NCBI RefSeq assembly: GCF_031755915.1
Contig: NC_083384.1
Location: 22,814,001-22,878,000 of the forward strand
Direction: 5' to 3'
DNA length: 64,000 nt
DNA from: Ziziphus jujuba
Lineage: Eukaryota > Streptophyta > Magnoliopsida > Rosales > Rhamnaceae
A program made the position numbers and the translations under genes. Positions 36,434 through 48,013 of the stretch are shown piece by piece. Under the pieces are notes generated by a model. It saw only the letters and a list, made by a program, of their open reading frames with translations, was not told where the DNA came from and ran no database searches. How positions within the stretch are numbered: position 1 is the stretch's first letter; the number at the start of each line of letters is the position of its first letter.

Positions 36434-37028
36434 ACTAAGTTGTTGCTTATTTATTCAATATTTGGAGTTACTGGAAATTCAATCTTACTGCTAGATATTT
36501 GAATTTTGGGTGCAAAACTATTTAGATTAAAATTAGTTAAAGGATTTGATACAAAAACTTAAATTACAAAGAACAACAACCAACAACTATCCTATATATT
36601 TGTTCAATTTGATTCTTGTTCGTGTTTGAATTTCTTTCTCTATATTTTATTCTTGAATTACTGGTTCATTCATATTCTAGACAGATTTTATTTCATTCCA
36701 AAAATTTGCTTGTTGATTTACCTTATTTTAGCTTAGGGAAGCCATGAATAGGTATTTTCATTATGCTCGGTATTTATTTGTTTTAGTTGCTGTTTTGTTG
36801 ATAAGTTTAATTAAAATATACTTATGATCTAGTTCTTTTTTGTATGTGTTTTAATTAGAACTTTTAGATAATTCTTTGAGTGGAAAAAGGCAAGAACCTG
36901 TGAGCTTAAAAGAGGATAAAAACCGAAACTAGTGTGCAAATATGAGTGTTGAGACCTTATTTGAGTGAAACACGTGAGGGAGTGAATTTGGTGAGAATTC
37001 ATTTTATTTTGGCAATATATTTGCTTAC

Positions 37029-38200
37029 ATGGTAGATTCAAGGATCGGAAGAGGAGTAGGAGATGGCTCATTGAGAATTAATGTAGAAGAATCTGTGCGG
37101 TTCAAAGGTGATTCAAGAGTAACGAGAATTGGAGGTGAACATACCAACATGATGCCGATCATGGAACAAATCCAATAGATGAATGCTCATTTTGATCTCC
37201 TAGATCAAAGATTGGATAGAGTGAAAAATTCGCAAGGTGGGCCGAATACGAGGTTTGATGTACATGGAGGCCGAGGGCCACTTAGAGAGGAATTCAGGGA
37301 AGGTAATGCTAGAGATAATCTTGAAGAAGAAATGATGATATTTTTGCACTCCAAGAAAGACCAATCCGTGAGAGACTAGCAAGGGAAGAGGATGATGATC
37401 TTGGAAATATTAAGGTCAACATACCACCTTTTATGGAAAAAAGTGATCCGGAGGCTTATCTATAGTGGGAGGTTCGAATGGAGATGATATTCGATTGTCA
37501 TAACTATTCAGAGACTAAGAAAGTTAAATTGGCAGCTTTGGAATTTGGTCATTATGCACTCCAATGGTGGACAAACGAGCAAAGTATCCGAAGGAGAGTA
37601 GGTGATGAATTGATTGCCACTTGGCAATGAATGAAAGGAGCCATGAGAAAGCAATTTGTACTGACTCATTACCATAGGTTGCTACATCAAAGGTTACAAG
37701 CTTTATATCAAGGAAATGAGTCCGTGGAAGATTATTACAAGGAGATGAAGATGCTCATGATGAGATTGAGTATGAATGAGGATCATGAGGCAATCATGGC
37801 AAGGTTTTTAGGAGGTTTGAATCGAGAAATAGACAATTAACTAGAATTACAACAATATGTGGAATTGGAAGAGATGTTACATGTGGCAATCAAACTTGAG
37901 AATCAATTCAAGAGGAGAGGTATAGGCTTATGGCTTGGAGGAGTTACAAACAGCGGGAGGTCAAATCCAAGTCCTTAGAGAGGCAATCCCATTTAGGATT
38001 AAAAGCCAAAACCGAAGCAAGGTAAGGAGAGCACCAATCGGCCAAGGAGAGATGATAAAGCCAATTCTTTCCAAGCACCAAGGAATGAGGGTAAATCTGA
38101 TCCTAAACCTTTTAGAACTCATGACATTGGGTGTTTTAAGTGCCAGGGATGGGGACACATCGCTAACCAATGCCCAAATAGGAGAATCATGGTGCTAAAA
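37029..38200 (+). pseudogene. Gag remnant with zinc knuckle (copy D)
   Basis: It starts MVDSRIGRG at 37029. The gag domain is visible in KLAALEFGHYALQWW-like sequence near 37530 and MRKQFVLTHYHRLLHQRLQA at about 37640. The stretch ESVEDYYKEMKMLMMRL...FLGGLNREIDN follows. A CCHC zinc knuckle (CFKCQGWGHIANQC) sits at about 38129-38171, which the sister copy at 9002-14711 lacks. Stops at about 37176 and 37628 and frameshifts disable it. Confidence 0.82.
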
Positions 38201-38319
38201 GGTAATGGTGAGTTAGAATCCGAAAGGAAAGAAAGTGGGGGTGAAATCGAGCAAGAAAAGGAAGAACTTGAAGATGAAGCCGAGACATGCGTCACATGCC
38301 AAATTGAGCTTGGTGAGTA

Positions 38320-38730
38320 GGAGAGTCTTGACCATGTACAAAGATGAGGTTGAAATTCAAAGAGAGAACATCTTCCACACTCGTTGTGAAACCCAAAGTA
38401 AGATTTGTAGTATGATAATTGATGGTGAAAGTTGTGCTAATGTAATTAATAATATTGTGGTTGAGAAATTAGGATTAACAACCATTAAACATCCCAAACC
38501 ATATAGATTATAATGGCTTAATGTTAGTGGAGAGATGAAAGTAAATAAACAAGTCAAAGTAAAATTCAGCATTGATAAATATGTAGATGTTGTTTTGTGT
38601 GATGTTGTTCCTATGCATACCAGACATATTTTATTAGAAGACCATGGCAATTTGATAAAGATATTATACATTATGGTTGAGAGAATGCTATTGTTTTTAG
38701 ATTTGAAGGTAAAAAGGTTAAGCTAGAACC
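38320..38730 (+). pseudogene. Aspartic protease remnant (copy D)
   Basis: It reads ENIFHTRCETQSKICSMIID, then GESCANVINNIVVEKLG and KHPKPYRL, a stop in place of the usual Q, then VNKQVKVKFSIDKYVDVVLCD and VVPMHTRHILLEDH. The active-site motif is D-G-E here instead of the usual D-G-G of this family. It precedes a Lys-rich hinge at 38732-39055. Confidence 0.8.
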
Positions 38731-38731
38731 A

Positions 38732-39055
38732 TTGACTCGTAAGGAGATATTTAAAGACCAACTTCAAATACAACAAAGGAAGGAGGTTGAAAAGCTCAAA
38801 GGAAAAACTAGTATGGCACCCACAGCTTCAACTCCAATCCAAGAGGGCAAGACCAAACAAAGCCAACCAGGTAAGTATTCTAAAACCCAAATTGAGTGGA
38901 AAAACAAAGCTAAAGCCACGAGTGAGAAAAGGGGAGGAAAAGAGGAGAGTGAGGTGAAAGTAGTGGGATCCGTGAGTGAGAAAGAGAAAGAGAGGAAAAA
39001 TAAGAAAAATAAAAATTTTATCTTAGCTTTCGTGATGTTAATAAAACAATTTTGA
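38732..39055 (+). pseudogene. Lys-rich hinge between protease and RT (copy D)
   Basis: A 107-codon open stretch rich in Lys, Glu and Ser with KEEIFKDQLQIQQ-like start. It matches the linker that separates protease from reverse transcriptase in plant chromoviruses, and its minus-strand counterpart lies at about 10560-10860. It probably folds loosely and has no known enzyme activity. Confidence 0.6.
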
Positions 39056-39149
39056 ATAAGAAACCATTACTGATCATGATTTATAAACATGTTTATTTAA
39101 AGATGCTTTTATTGTATAGAACTTTATCTGCATTATTGACAGCTTTACT

Positions 39150-39543
39150 TAGTGGAAATTTTAAAATTTAGGAGAGATTATTTGCTAACTTTAAAAGGTG
39201 TTATTTTCATAAAGATAAATTGATATTTCTAGGATTTGTTATGATAGTGTTTAACCCAGGAAATTGCATTTGGTTACATTTAAATGAGAGGTTTTCCGAA
39301 CAAAGAAAGTCGAAGATTATGCCACGTGAGAATGGGCCTTTTCAAGTTTTAGAGTGGGTCAATGAAAATGCCAACAAGCTTGACTTACCGGGTGAGTATA
39401 ATATTAGTGTTACATTTAATGTTGCTGACTTATCTCTTTTTGCTGCAGATGATGATTTTGATTTGAGAGAATATCCTTTTCAAGAGGAGGGGAATGATAA
39501 GAATCCACCCATGCCCATAACCGACTACCTGCTGGGGTGCTGA
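39150..39543 (+). pseudogene. RT sliver fused to integrase tail, entering the 3' LTR (copy D)
   Basis: The frame gives ERLFANFKRCYFHKDKLIF (reverse transcriptase, after the YxDD motif), then LGFVMIVFNPGNCIWLHL, where the last part is already integrase C-terminus. PFQVLEWVNENANKLDLPG and YNISVTFNVADLSLF follow. The open frame continues through the polypurine tract at 39482-39494 and ends at 39543 inside the LTR. In the second frame the LTR continues with GPITRAQTKGFKENLAAFIQ. Identical domain fusion to 10126-10440. Confidence 0.85.
39482..39494 (+). other. Polypurine tract of copy D
   Basis: AAGAGGAGGGGAA immediately before the LTR start TGATAAG; identical to the tract at 10113-10125. Confidence 0.85.
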
Positions 39544-40613
39544 TCCAATATGGATGAAGTCTGGGCCGATCACTAGGGCTCAAACCAAGGGTTTTAAGGA
39601 AAACCTGGCTGCCTTTATACAGAAAGTTATTAATTTTCAAAAAGGCTTGTCCATACCTGAAGATACAAAGCCTTTTTTAAGCATCCAAGTGGTGGAGGCT
39701 GAAACGGACCTGGATAGCTGTTTTCATGCAAATATGGACTCCGAGCAGTATGGAATGGATCCAACACTTCATGGATTCAATGAATATCATTAAGAGGTCA
39801 TGGAATCAACCCAAGGCAGAATCAAAAGCAACCATAATGGCCATTTGCGCATAGAGGCAATAGTTGGCCGGTTTTGCTGTATTTATTGCTGGTTTTACTG
39901 TATTTTATTGATTTGACATTTTCTCTTTATTCCAAGCAAGGGAACAAGTGGGACTCATAAATAATCTTATTTGGCATCGTACATGGCATATGGGAGCTGA
40001 TTTGGAGCCTTTGCAAGCTGAAATTTGGTTAAAGATAGCTTAGTGATCAAATTAGTCAACTAGTTTCCTAATTTGATTTTGACTTTTTGTTTTAGGAAAT
40101 TAGTCTTTTATTTGGTTTCTATTTATTTATTTTCTGGAAAAATCAACTTAGAAAAATTATTATTTTATTATTTCATTTTAAATTATTTAATTACTAATTC
40201 AAAATAAAGGAATTAGTTAATCAAAATTAGAATTAGGAAAGGAATAGAATTTCGGCCACGTTAGGAATGTGTCAATGTATGGCCGGTTTTGTCTTAGATT
40301 TTTAGGGCTTATTTCTTTGTGACTTTAACCTATTTAAGGGTTATTTTTCAATGAGAATGCACCTTTAATATTATTTAGAAAATTAATTGTCTTTTAGTTC
40401 TCTTTGAGCACATAAAACATCATTAGAGAGTGAGTGTTTTAGTTTTGATTTATCAAGAGAACTTCCATAACCTATTGTGGCATCTTCATTATACAAAGGT
40501 TTCTAATCATAAGTTGGTTAGGGGTTAAGATTTTTCCATAAGAACTTGAACTTAATTGAGATTTGACCTAATATAATATGGGTTTAGGAGCAAGTCAACC
40601 TAGGTTTGTATCA
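39495..40613 (+). repeat. 3' LTR of CRM-like copy D
   Basis: 1119 bp from TGATAAG to TTTGTATCA, homologous to 9002-10112 and 13576-14711. Past 40613 begins gag of a different, related element, so copy D inserted there or was joined to it. Confidence 0.88.
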
Positions 40614-40739
40614 ACAAACAACCCCACAAGTTGAAATAAATAGGGGAAAAGATGTGCAAAGAGATGTACATACTAGTAGAATCGATAGAGGTCGATTCAA
40701 CTAGCGTAAGAAAAAGGAACCGTGGGGAAGGCAATGAAG

Positions 40740-41480
40740 GTATGAAACTTAAAATATCTTCATTCCATGGAAAGATGGATCTCAATGCTTACTTTGAGAG
40801 GTGACAAAGAGTTGAAATGGTTTTTGACTATCATGATTACTTGGAATTTGAGAAGGTCAAGTTAGCAATTGTAAACTTTCTTGACTATACTCTAAAGTGC
40901 TGGGATAAGGAATGCACCACGAGGAGGAAGGCTGACCAAGCACTAATTTCCACACAGGGAAAGACAAAAACTTTAATGAGAAAGAGTTTTATACTTAGCC
41001 ATTATTATCGTAGTATTTATCAAGAGTTACAAACTTGTTCTTAGGGTTCAAGAAGTGTAGAGAAGTACCACCAAGAAATGGAGTCTCTAATGCTTAGAAT
41101 TGATATGGTGGAAGATGAGAAATCTACAATGGCTCATTTTTTTAGGGGTTTGAACAAGAACATAGCTGACCAAGTGGATTTGCACCAATACATGGATCTT
41201 GAGGTGATGTTGTATATGATGATCAAAATAGATTAGCAACTTAAAAAGAGGGGTGTCGTACATGTATCTAATGCATTAAGCCTTTGGAAATCAACAACCA
41301 ATTCATGGAACACCAGCACAGTCAAACCAAATTTCAAAGCAACTTTAAGGCTGAAACTAGAAGCTAAGGCCGAAAGTTCTAAGCCTTTCCAATCAAGTAA
41401 CTATGGTCCAACCCCCTCTTGAAATCATTATATAATGTGTTTCAAGTGTCAAGGTAGGAGATATATAGTTAGCCAGTGTC
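40740..41480 (+). pseudogene. Gag remnant (copy F)
   Basis: It reads MKLKISSFHGKMDLNAYFE-like sequence near 40740, MVFDYHDYLEFEKVKLAIVN at 40817 and MRKSFILSHYYRSIYQELQT near 40980. The stretch SVEKYHQEMESLMLR and FFRGLNKNIADQVDLHQYMD-like sequence follow. The zinc knuckle at about 41438 reads CFKCQGRRYIVSQC: the histidine of CCHC has become tyrosine, which would destroy zinc binding. Multiple stops. Confidence 0.82.
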
Positions 41481-41619
41481 TAAATCAAAGGACAATGGTC
41501 ATACAAAAGAGTGAAGAAGTAGAGTTTGAGGAGGAGATTCAAGTGACAATAAGATGCTACCTTTGGAAGATTGCAATGATTGTGGAGATGAGGATGAGCT
41601 GCCATATCATGAAGGATTG

Positions 41620-42110
41620 AATTTGGTGGCGAGGCGAGCATTGGCGTTGTTAAAAAAGAAGGAGGGTATACAACATGATAACATCTTTCACACTAAATGC
41701 AAAATCCAAGACAAGATATGTAGTGTAATAAGTGATGGTGATCATTGTGCAAATGTTGCCAGTACTTTAGTTATTGGAAAAACTAGGTTTACCTACCTTT
41801 AAACATCCAAATCCCTATAGGTTATAATGGTTGAATGATAGTGGTGATGTAAAAGTGACAAAATAAGTTAGGGTATTCTATCAAGAAAGAAACTGATGAG
41901 GTTTTGTGTAATGCAGTTTCAATGGAGGCTGGACGCTTGTTATTAGGCTGTCCTTTGCTATATGACAATGATGCTTTGCATCATGATCGAACTAACAAGT
42001 ATGAGTTTAATTTTAAAGGTAAAAAGACTTGTACTTGCACCATTATTTCCTACATAGGTTCTCGAATATCAAATAGCTATGTAGAAGTCAATGGGGAAGC
42101 AAATCGCAAT
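41620..42110 (+). pseudogene. Aspartic protease remnant (copy F)
   Basis: LVARRALALLKKKEGIQHDN, IFHTKCKIQDKICSVISDGD and HCANVASTLVIGK, then KHPNPYRL and LNDSGDVKV-like sequence, then VSMEAGRLLLGCPLLYDN and FNFKGKKTCTC. Same domain order as in copy D, with D-G-D at the active site and frameshifts. Confidence 0.8.
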
Positions 42111-42439
42111 AGAGTCTAAAAATCAAAAGGGAGAGAGAATTATGTCACCTTTGGTTAACAACAAAAAATCAAAGGAGGAGAAGTCACATAAGGCCGAGCT
42201 GCATTCCAAGAAAGAAAGTGTTAAATTCATATGTGAAAGTGAGAGAAAAGAAAAATTAAAATTAGAGTGAAAGAGGAGAAAGAAAAGAGAAGTGTTTTAT
42301 GCAAAACAAAGTGAAATTAAAAAAATCTTTTTTTGAGCAAAAATCCAATATTTCTAATGATGTATATAGAATGTTATTTGATTTATTTAGCTAACCTGAT
42401 AATCCTGTTTTGCATAGTTTTGTTATGTCTTTTTTTATA

Positions 42440-43310
42440 GGAATATGAAGATTTCTTTTAGAGGAGATTCCTAAAAAATTACCTCCATTAAGAGGAATTG
42501 AACATTAAATTAATTTCACTCCTAGAGCTAAAATTTCCAACAAGTCTGTACACAAAACCAAACCGAAGGAAACAAATGAATTGTAATATCAGGTAACTGA
42601 GCTTTTTATAAAGGCTATGTTAGAGAATGTACGAGTCTTTATGCTGTACCTATGTTATTAGTGTCTAAAAAAGATAGAACATAGAGAATGTGTGTCGATT
42701 TAGACCCATTAATAATATAACCATTAAGTATAGACATCGAATACCTAGGTTAGATGATATGCTCGATGAAGTGCATGGTGGTTATGTTTTCTCTAAAATT
42801 GATCTTCAAAGTAGATATCATCAAATTCGCATGAAATAGGGTGATGAATGGAAAACAACTTTTAAAACTAAACATAGATTGTATGAATGATAAGTTACAC
42901 CTTTTGGTTTAACTAATGCACCTAGTATGTTTATGCATCTTATGAATCATTTTTTAAGATCATATTTAGGAAAATTTGTTGTTGTGTATTTTAATGATAT
43001 CTTAATCTATAGCCAAAATTTAGAGGAGCATGTTGAGCATCTTAGGTTGTGTATGATGTAATAAGTATGTTTTACACATTTTGCACTAGTGAACTTGTAT
43101 TTTTAGATTTTGTTGTTAGTGCAGAAGGCATCAAAATTGATAATGAAAAGGTAAAGGCAATTAGGGAATGGTTGATCTTTACATCTATAATCAATGTTAG
43201 AAGTTTTAGTAGTCTTGCTAGTTTTTACAAAAGATTTGTGAAGGATTTCAGTACCATTACTATTCCACTTACAGAAGTGATCAAATACAAATCAGGTAAT
43301 GTTAGTGCTA
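42440..43310 (+). pseudogene. Reverse transcriptase remnant (copy F)
   Basis: [56 protein letters not shown] and [20 protein letters not shown]. The catalytic YFDDI reads YFNDI at about 42984-42998, one G-to-A change that removes an essential aspartate. ELVFLDFVVSAEGIKIDNEK, VKAIREWL and SFSSLASFYKRFVKDFST close the domain, after which the frame jumps to integrase tail. Confidence 0.85.
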
Positions 43311-43560
43311 CTTTAAATATATCAATCCACCATGAAAAGTTTCTTTAAATATTAGATATATTGATAAGTTTAATCATAGGAACACTCAAAAATAGAGTTC
43401 TAAGCCACTAGTGTTGCCAACTAGACCAATTACAAGAACTCGTGTAAAGAGATTTAAAAAAGCATTGAATGGTCTTATCCAGGAAGTGCTTATCAATCAA
43501 GAGTGCAAGAGTTTTGCTAAGGAAGAATCAAAATTGAAGAGAAAATATTAAGCATTGAAG
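43290..43560 (+). pseudogene. Integrase tail remnant (copy F)
   Basis: SGNVSATLNISIH corresponds to the YNVSATFNVSDL block and LPTRPITRTRVKRFKKALNG, then LIQEVLINQE, to the end of the CRM-like integrase. Only about ten codons separate it from the reverse transcriptase end, so RNase H and the integrase core were removed. Confidence 0.7.
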
Positions 43561-43569
43561 GCTACAGAT

Positions 43570-44209
43570 ATGAAGGCATGAAGGAGGCTAATGTTAGGAG
43601 CAATTTGGTCATTTTTTAAGAGTATGATGATGTGGTACTTTGATGACATGGTATCCATGAACATGTGGCATGAATTGTGGCATTTAAATGGCTGTCCACT
43701 ATGGCTTGACAAGAAAGAAATCAACTTGTTTCCTTTTAGACCGAATTATGTGCTTTACTTGATTACCAAGTTACTTGTCTTTCAAGTTTTACAATTTTAG
43801 TCTTATTTTGATTTTACAATTTTTAATTATTTTTAGCTGGACCATTAATTGCTAATTAGTTTTCCAATTTTAATTTTGTCATGTAATTAGTCACTTTCTT
43901 AAACTATAAAGGAATTGACTAATCAAATTTAAATTAGGAAATAAGTTAGAATGTACGGTTTAAGAAACATTATTGGCCAAATTTTTAAGGTACTTTTGCC
44001 TATAAAAAAGCTTCAATTTCATTAATACAACAACTTTTTATTTGCAACAAAAACTAATACTTGTGAGAGTTAAATCTTTTAACAACTATCCTTTGAACTT
44101 TTCTAATTTGGGAATTTATGTTCAATTCTTGACTTATCAATAGGGTATTTCCGCAATCCTTTTGTGGTCATTCATTCCGTAGAACCGAATGAATTAGATA
44201 AAGGTATCA
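43570..44209 (+). repeat. 3' LTR-like region of copy F
   Basis: A non-coding stretch with TATAAAAAAGC at about 44001 and a terminal GGTATCA at 44203-44209, directly followed by hAT transposase sequence. The left boundary was not determined; by analogy the LTR may start near 43350. The frame at 43591-43800 is not a credible gene. Confidence 0.55.
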
Positions 44210-45823
44210 GTTTGTATGAATCTAAGTTAGATTGTTTAGGCTCATATCATATATTGGCTTTATATGATGAAAAAGTTGTAGAAGTTATATTAGAAAAAGC
44301 TCCCAAAAATGCAACTTACACATTGCCAAAGATCTAGAAGGAAATTTTACATGTTTTATCAGTTAAAGTGAAGAAGGCCGTTCGTGAAGAAATTAGATGC
44401 AAAATTTTGCGTAATTGTTAATGAATCGTATGATGAGTTAAAAAAGGAGCACATAGCTATAGTTTTGAGATTTATTGATAAAGATGGTTTTATTCAAGAA
44501 TTTTTTTTTCTTTTTCTTTTTTTATCTTGTTCATGTCTCTAATTTTATAGCGTCAACTTTAATGGAAGGAATATATTCTATATTGTCTCATCATAATTTG
44601 AATATTTGAAACATCTATGGCCAAGGATACGATGGTGCAAGTAATAGGCAAAGTAAGTGGAATGACTTACAAGCTTTAATTTTAAAAGATTGTCCATATG
44701 TACCATATGCTTACTATAGTCATTATTTACCACATAGTTGGCATAATTACATACAAGCATAATGATGGAACATAACTTACTCAAGCTGCTAAGATTGAGC
44801 ATATAATTGCAATTGATGATATTCAAATTGAAAAGGACAAAATAAATTGGTACCTTACAACGAGTTGGAGATATTGGTTGGAGTTCTCACTTTAAATCTC
44901 TTACTAGCTTGATAAAAATGTTTAGTTTTAATTAATATTATTGATGATGAAACTACTTTTGCCCAATGAGGAGAAGCATACTCAGCTTATGCGGCATTGA
45001 ATTCATATGAATTTATCTATATATTGCATCTTAAGGAAGGAATTATAGGGATTAATGATTTACGTTGTCAAGTTCTGCAGTGTCATCTCAAGATATTTTA
45101 AATGCCATGAATTTAGTTTCGTTAACTAAATCACTTAAACAAAATTTGAGAAGTGATGGATGGAATGATTTAATTATGGAAGTCAATTCATTTTGTAAAG
45201 TATGAAATATCGGTGTTCTGAATATGAATGGTTGTTATTAAGCTAGAAGAGGTTGAGCCCGTAATCGGCAAGATGAATTTACAATTAAGCACTATTACCG
45301 AGTTAATATTTTATTGCTGCAATAGATTATTAGTTACAAGAATTAAATAGTCGATTTAATAAGCACACTGTGAGGTTACTTATTCTTACTTGTCCTTTAT
45401 ATCCTTATTAATCTGCTAAATCTTTTATAATTGATGATATTTGTGAGTTAGTAGACAAATTTTATAGAAAAGATTTTGCTGACCTTGAAAAGATATAGTT
45501 GAAAATGCAGCTACAACATTATGAGTGTAATGTAGTTCAAAATCCAAACTTCGAAAGTTTATCAACTATATTTGAGCTATTATAGTGGATGGCAATGACT
45601 AGAAAGTCGATAATATTCCCACTTGTTTGTAGATTGCTTGAAATTATGCTTACTCTTCCCAGCTATGCGTATTTTCAGAATTAGACTTCGCAACAAAATA
45701 GAGGATGAGTTTCTTAGTGACCCTATGGTTTTGTATATTGAAATGGAAATTGCAGAAAAGTTTAGTATTGATTTAATCATAGATGATTTCCATGATTCCA
45801 AAAAACATAGAATTCTATTTTGA
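44210..45823 (+). pseudogene. hAT transposase-like pseudogene (DUF4371 + dimerisation domain)
   Basis: With frameshifts the plus strand reads ALYDEKVVEVILEKAPKNAT, then KKAVREEIRCK, CVIVNESYDELKKEHIAIVL and RFIDKDGFIQEFF, then NIYGQGYDGASN-like sequence, HYRVNIF-like sequence and the final frame (45623-45823) FRIRLRNKIEDEFLSDPMVL ending in EIAEKFSIDLIIDDF. This is the order of the plant TTF-type zinc finger/hAT proteins: DUF4371, RNase H-like core, C-terminal hAT dimerisation region. The N-terminal zinc finger is missing, cut by the LTR that ends at 44209. Such proteins move hAT DNA transposons; this copy has many stops. Confidence 0.8.
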
Positions 45824-45892
45824 TTTATTAATAATTTTTATTAGTATTGATATATGCATTATAGAATTGAAAGATTTCAATAAAGTTACTTA

Positions 45893-45895
<3 letters not shown>

Positions 45896-45946
<51 letters not shown>

Positions 45947-45985
45947 ATATAATATTAATAATAGATATATAATATTAATAATTTG

Positions 45986-46040
<55 letters not shown>
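45896..46040. repeat. Two AT microsatellites
   Basis: AT repeats at 45896-45942 and 45991-46040, separated by two GATATATAATATTAATAAT-type direct repeats. Confidence 0.95.
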
Positions 46041-46042
<2 letters not shown>

Positions 46043-46364
46043 CATATTAGAAGTTATGTAAATTTCGGCTCCCACCTTGACAATCTTGGTTCCATCCCTG
46101 GAAATCCACTCTCTCTAATTTAGGAAAAGGAAAAAAAGAAAAAAAGGCCATGTTATTTTTTGCACTTGGCGGTTCAAATTACAAATTTCTCATACATTAT
46201 TGTTATTTTTTGGCCAGTTTAGTCTTATCATACAATTTTTCGTATTAAATTTGGCAAAATTAGATTTCTACATCCAAAAATAAAATGGAATAGAATTAAA
46301 TGGTATTTTTTCAATATATATATATATTGTTATTTGCACTTTACTGTCCAAATTACGATTGGTG

Positions 46365-46856
46365 ACATATGGCATTTACCAATTATTAACATATAGCACC
46401 TACCAATTGGTGACTATTGGCATTTGTTACGGACTCTCTAAATATTTTACTACCCCTTGAAGTCAATCCTTGAAAAATAAATATTAATTTACAAATCCAT
46501 AATTGTTTAACCGTAAATCCAAATTAAACATGCCATTAGTCTATAAACTAGTATCGATGAACATTATCACATAGTATATAAGTCAAAATCAAAATGTATA
46601 CAAATAAAAAGTTAAACTCGAACTAACCGATTTGTCCATACTGCATCTTGTTATGATCATAACTTTCTAATTTCAGCTCTGATCTCTACTCTACAAACTC
46701 GGGTTGGCAAGTACTTTGTTATGGTGCCTCAATCAAAGTGAAATTCTTCTTGTAGTAAAAAGTTAACTGTTAAACTTACTTGGTCAATCCAATAAATTCT
46801 GGTCAAACTTGAAAAAAAGTTCAAATTTGAATCGTTTTCTCAAATTGAGGTGTTAC
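46365..46856 (+). repeat. Fragment of the 3.4-kb LTR family, 3' end
   Basis: It is similar in the same orientation to 56915-57421 (GACATRTGGCA, CATAACTTTCWAA, GTCTATAAACTAGTATCGATG-like, AGTTAACT/AGTCAACT motifs) and ends GGTGTTACA, the expected LTR end TGTTACA. Only the last 490 bp remain. Confidence 0.65.
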
Positions 46857-48013
46857 AGATACTATTACTTTTAAGAGAAAACATAAAAATTGGTGATAGA
46901 TATTATTAAGATTAACTATATTTTGATACTTCAACTTTTAAGATTTTATAATTAGAATATCAACTGTTAAAGGAAGTGATTTAGGTTTTTAAATTTTGAA
47001 TTTATATAAATTGATTCAAATTTTAATTTGACAAATGGATGAGTAACAATTTTGTCACATGGATGGAATTGAGGATGAGGTTTCTTCCTATTTAGGATGA
47101 GGGATTGGATCATGTGAAATTCACATGGATGGAACCGTTACCTATTAGTTTGTCAAATTAGGAATTAGACAAATTTGCAACAAATTGAAAAGTTTATGTC
47201 CTAAACAACTTCTTTTAAAAGTTAAAGTCTTAAATCGCAAAGCCCTAAAAATCAAAATACAAAAATGCAACTAGCCCATGTTACTATGTTGTTTCCTATT
47301 TTTTCTTTCTTTGATTATCTTTTTAACTCGTTTATTTGGAAATCTTGCCCATTGCCTGATATTGAATCCAAGATTGATAACAAGCAGTCCCAAAGTGAAA
47401 GCACAAGGCCAAAAGGATAGTCGTCCTACATTCGGTAAAGCGTTACAGACCGTCCATATGTGCCAATAATTCTAGGGACATGTCCAAAATATATTGCAAA
47501 ATCTTCCCCTCAATTCCCTTACCTTCTATTTTTTATTTTTTATTAATTATTGACAATGATGTGATCCAAAGTTAGATAGAGAAGTCACATCAGCTTATAA
47601 ATGGAGGGCAATTTCTTAAACCAAACTCTGCAATAATATTGCAGGATATATTAGCACGTTTTCAAATAGGTAGCTAGGATTTTGTTTGGTATAAACTTAT
47701 TAGCGTGTTTGGTTGGCACAGCCAGGTGTATGAAATTCGAATACTACCTACCATTTCACTTTTCAATACCACAAAAGAAAATGACAAACCTATAACTTTA
47801 TGTGAAAAGATGTTTGATTTAAGTGCTCTAAACTTTTCTTACAATTGTTACAATTCATTCATTAATTTATTTTTGTCATTTTCCTGTTTCTAAATTGAAA
47901 TGCAAAAGTAAAATTTGGAAATGGTAGATGGCCTCCTTATATAAGAAGCATAGTTTCAATTTAAAGGCCAAAGTTAATAAAATAAGTATTAGTTAATATT
48001 ACATACATATATA
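46857..48013. other. Gene-free stretch
   Basis: AT-rich. A short direct repeat of TCACATGGATGGAA occurs near 47056 and 47121. A GTGTTTGGTTGG motif near 47704 resembles ends of MITEs but no partner was seen. Confidence 0.4.

Larger units (their letters stand above)
36434..40613 (+). mobile_element. Non-autonomous CRM-like element (copy D), 5' truncated
   Basis: A plus-strand sister of the element at 9002-14711. It runs from within the leader (36434) through gag, protease, the same reverse-transcriptase sliver and integrase tail, polypurine tract and a complete 3' LTR (39495-40613). The 5' LTR and primer-binding site are missing because the left side is cut at an LTR fragment of another family. 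Internal deletions fall at the same places as in the other copy. Confidence 0.88.
40640..44209 (+). mobile_element. Second CRM-like element (copy F), 5' truncated, internally deleted
   Basis: Plus-strand order: gag, zinc knuckle, protease, most of reverse transcriptase, then directly the integrase tail and an LTR-like region ending GGTATCA at 44209. No 5' LTR. RNase H and the integrase zinc and catalytic domains are absent. The proteins are related to, but clearly distinct from, copies A and D. Confidence 0.8.
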
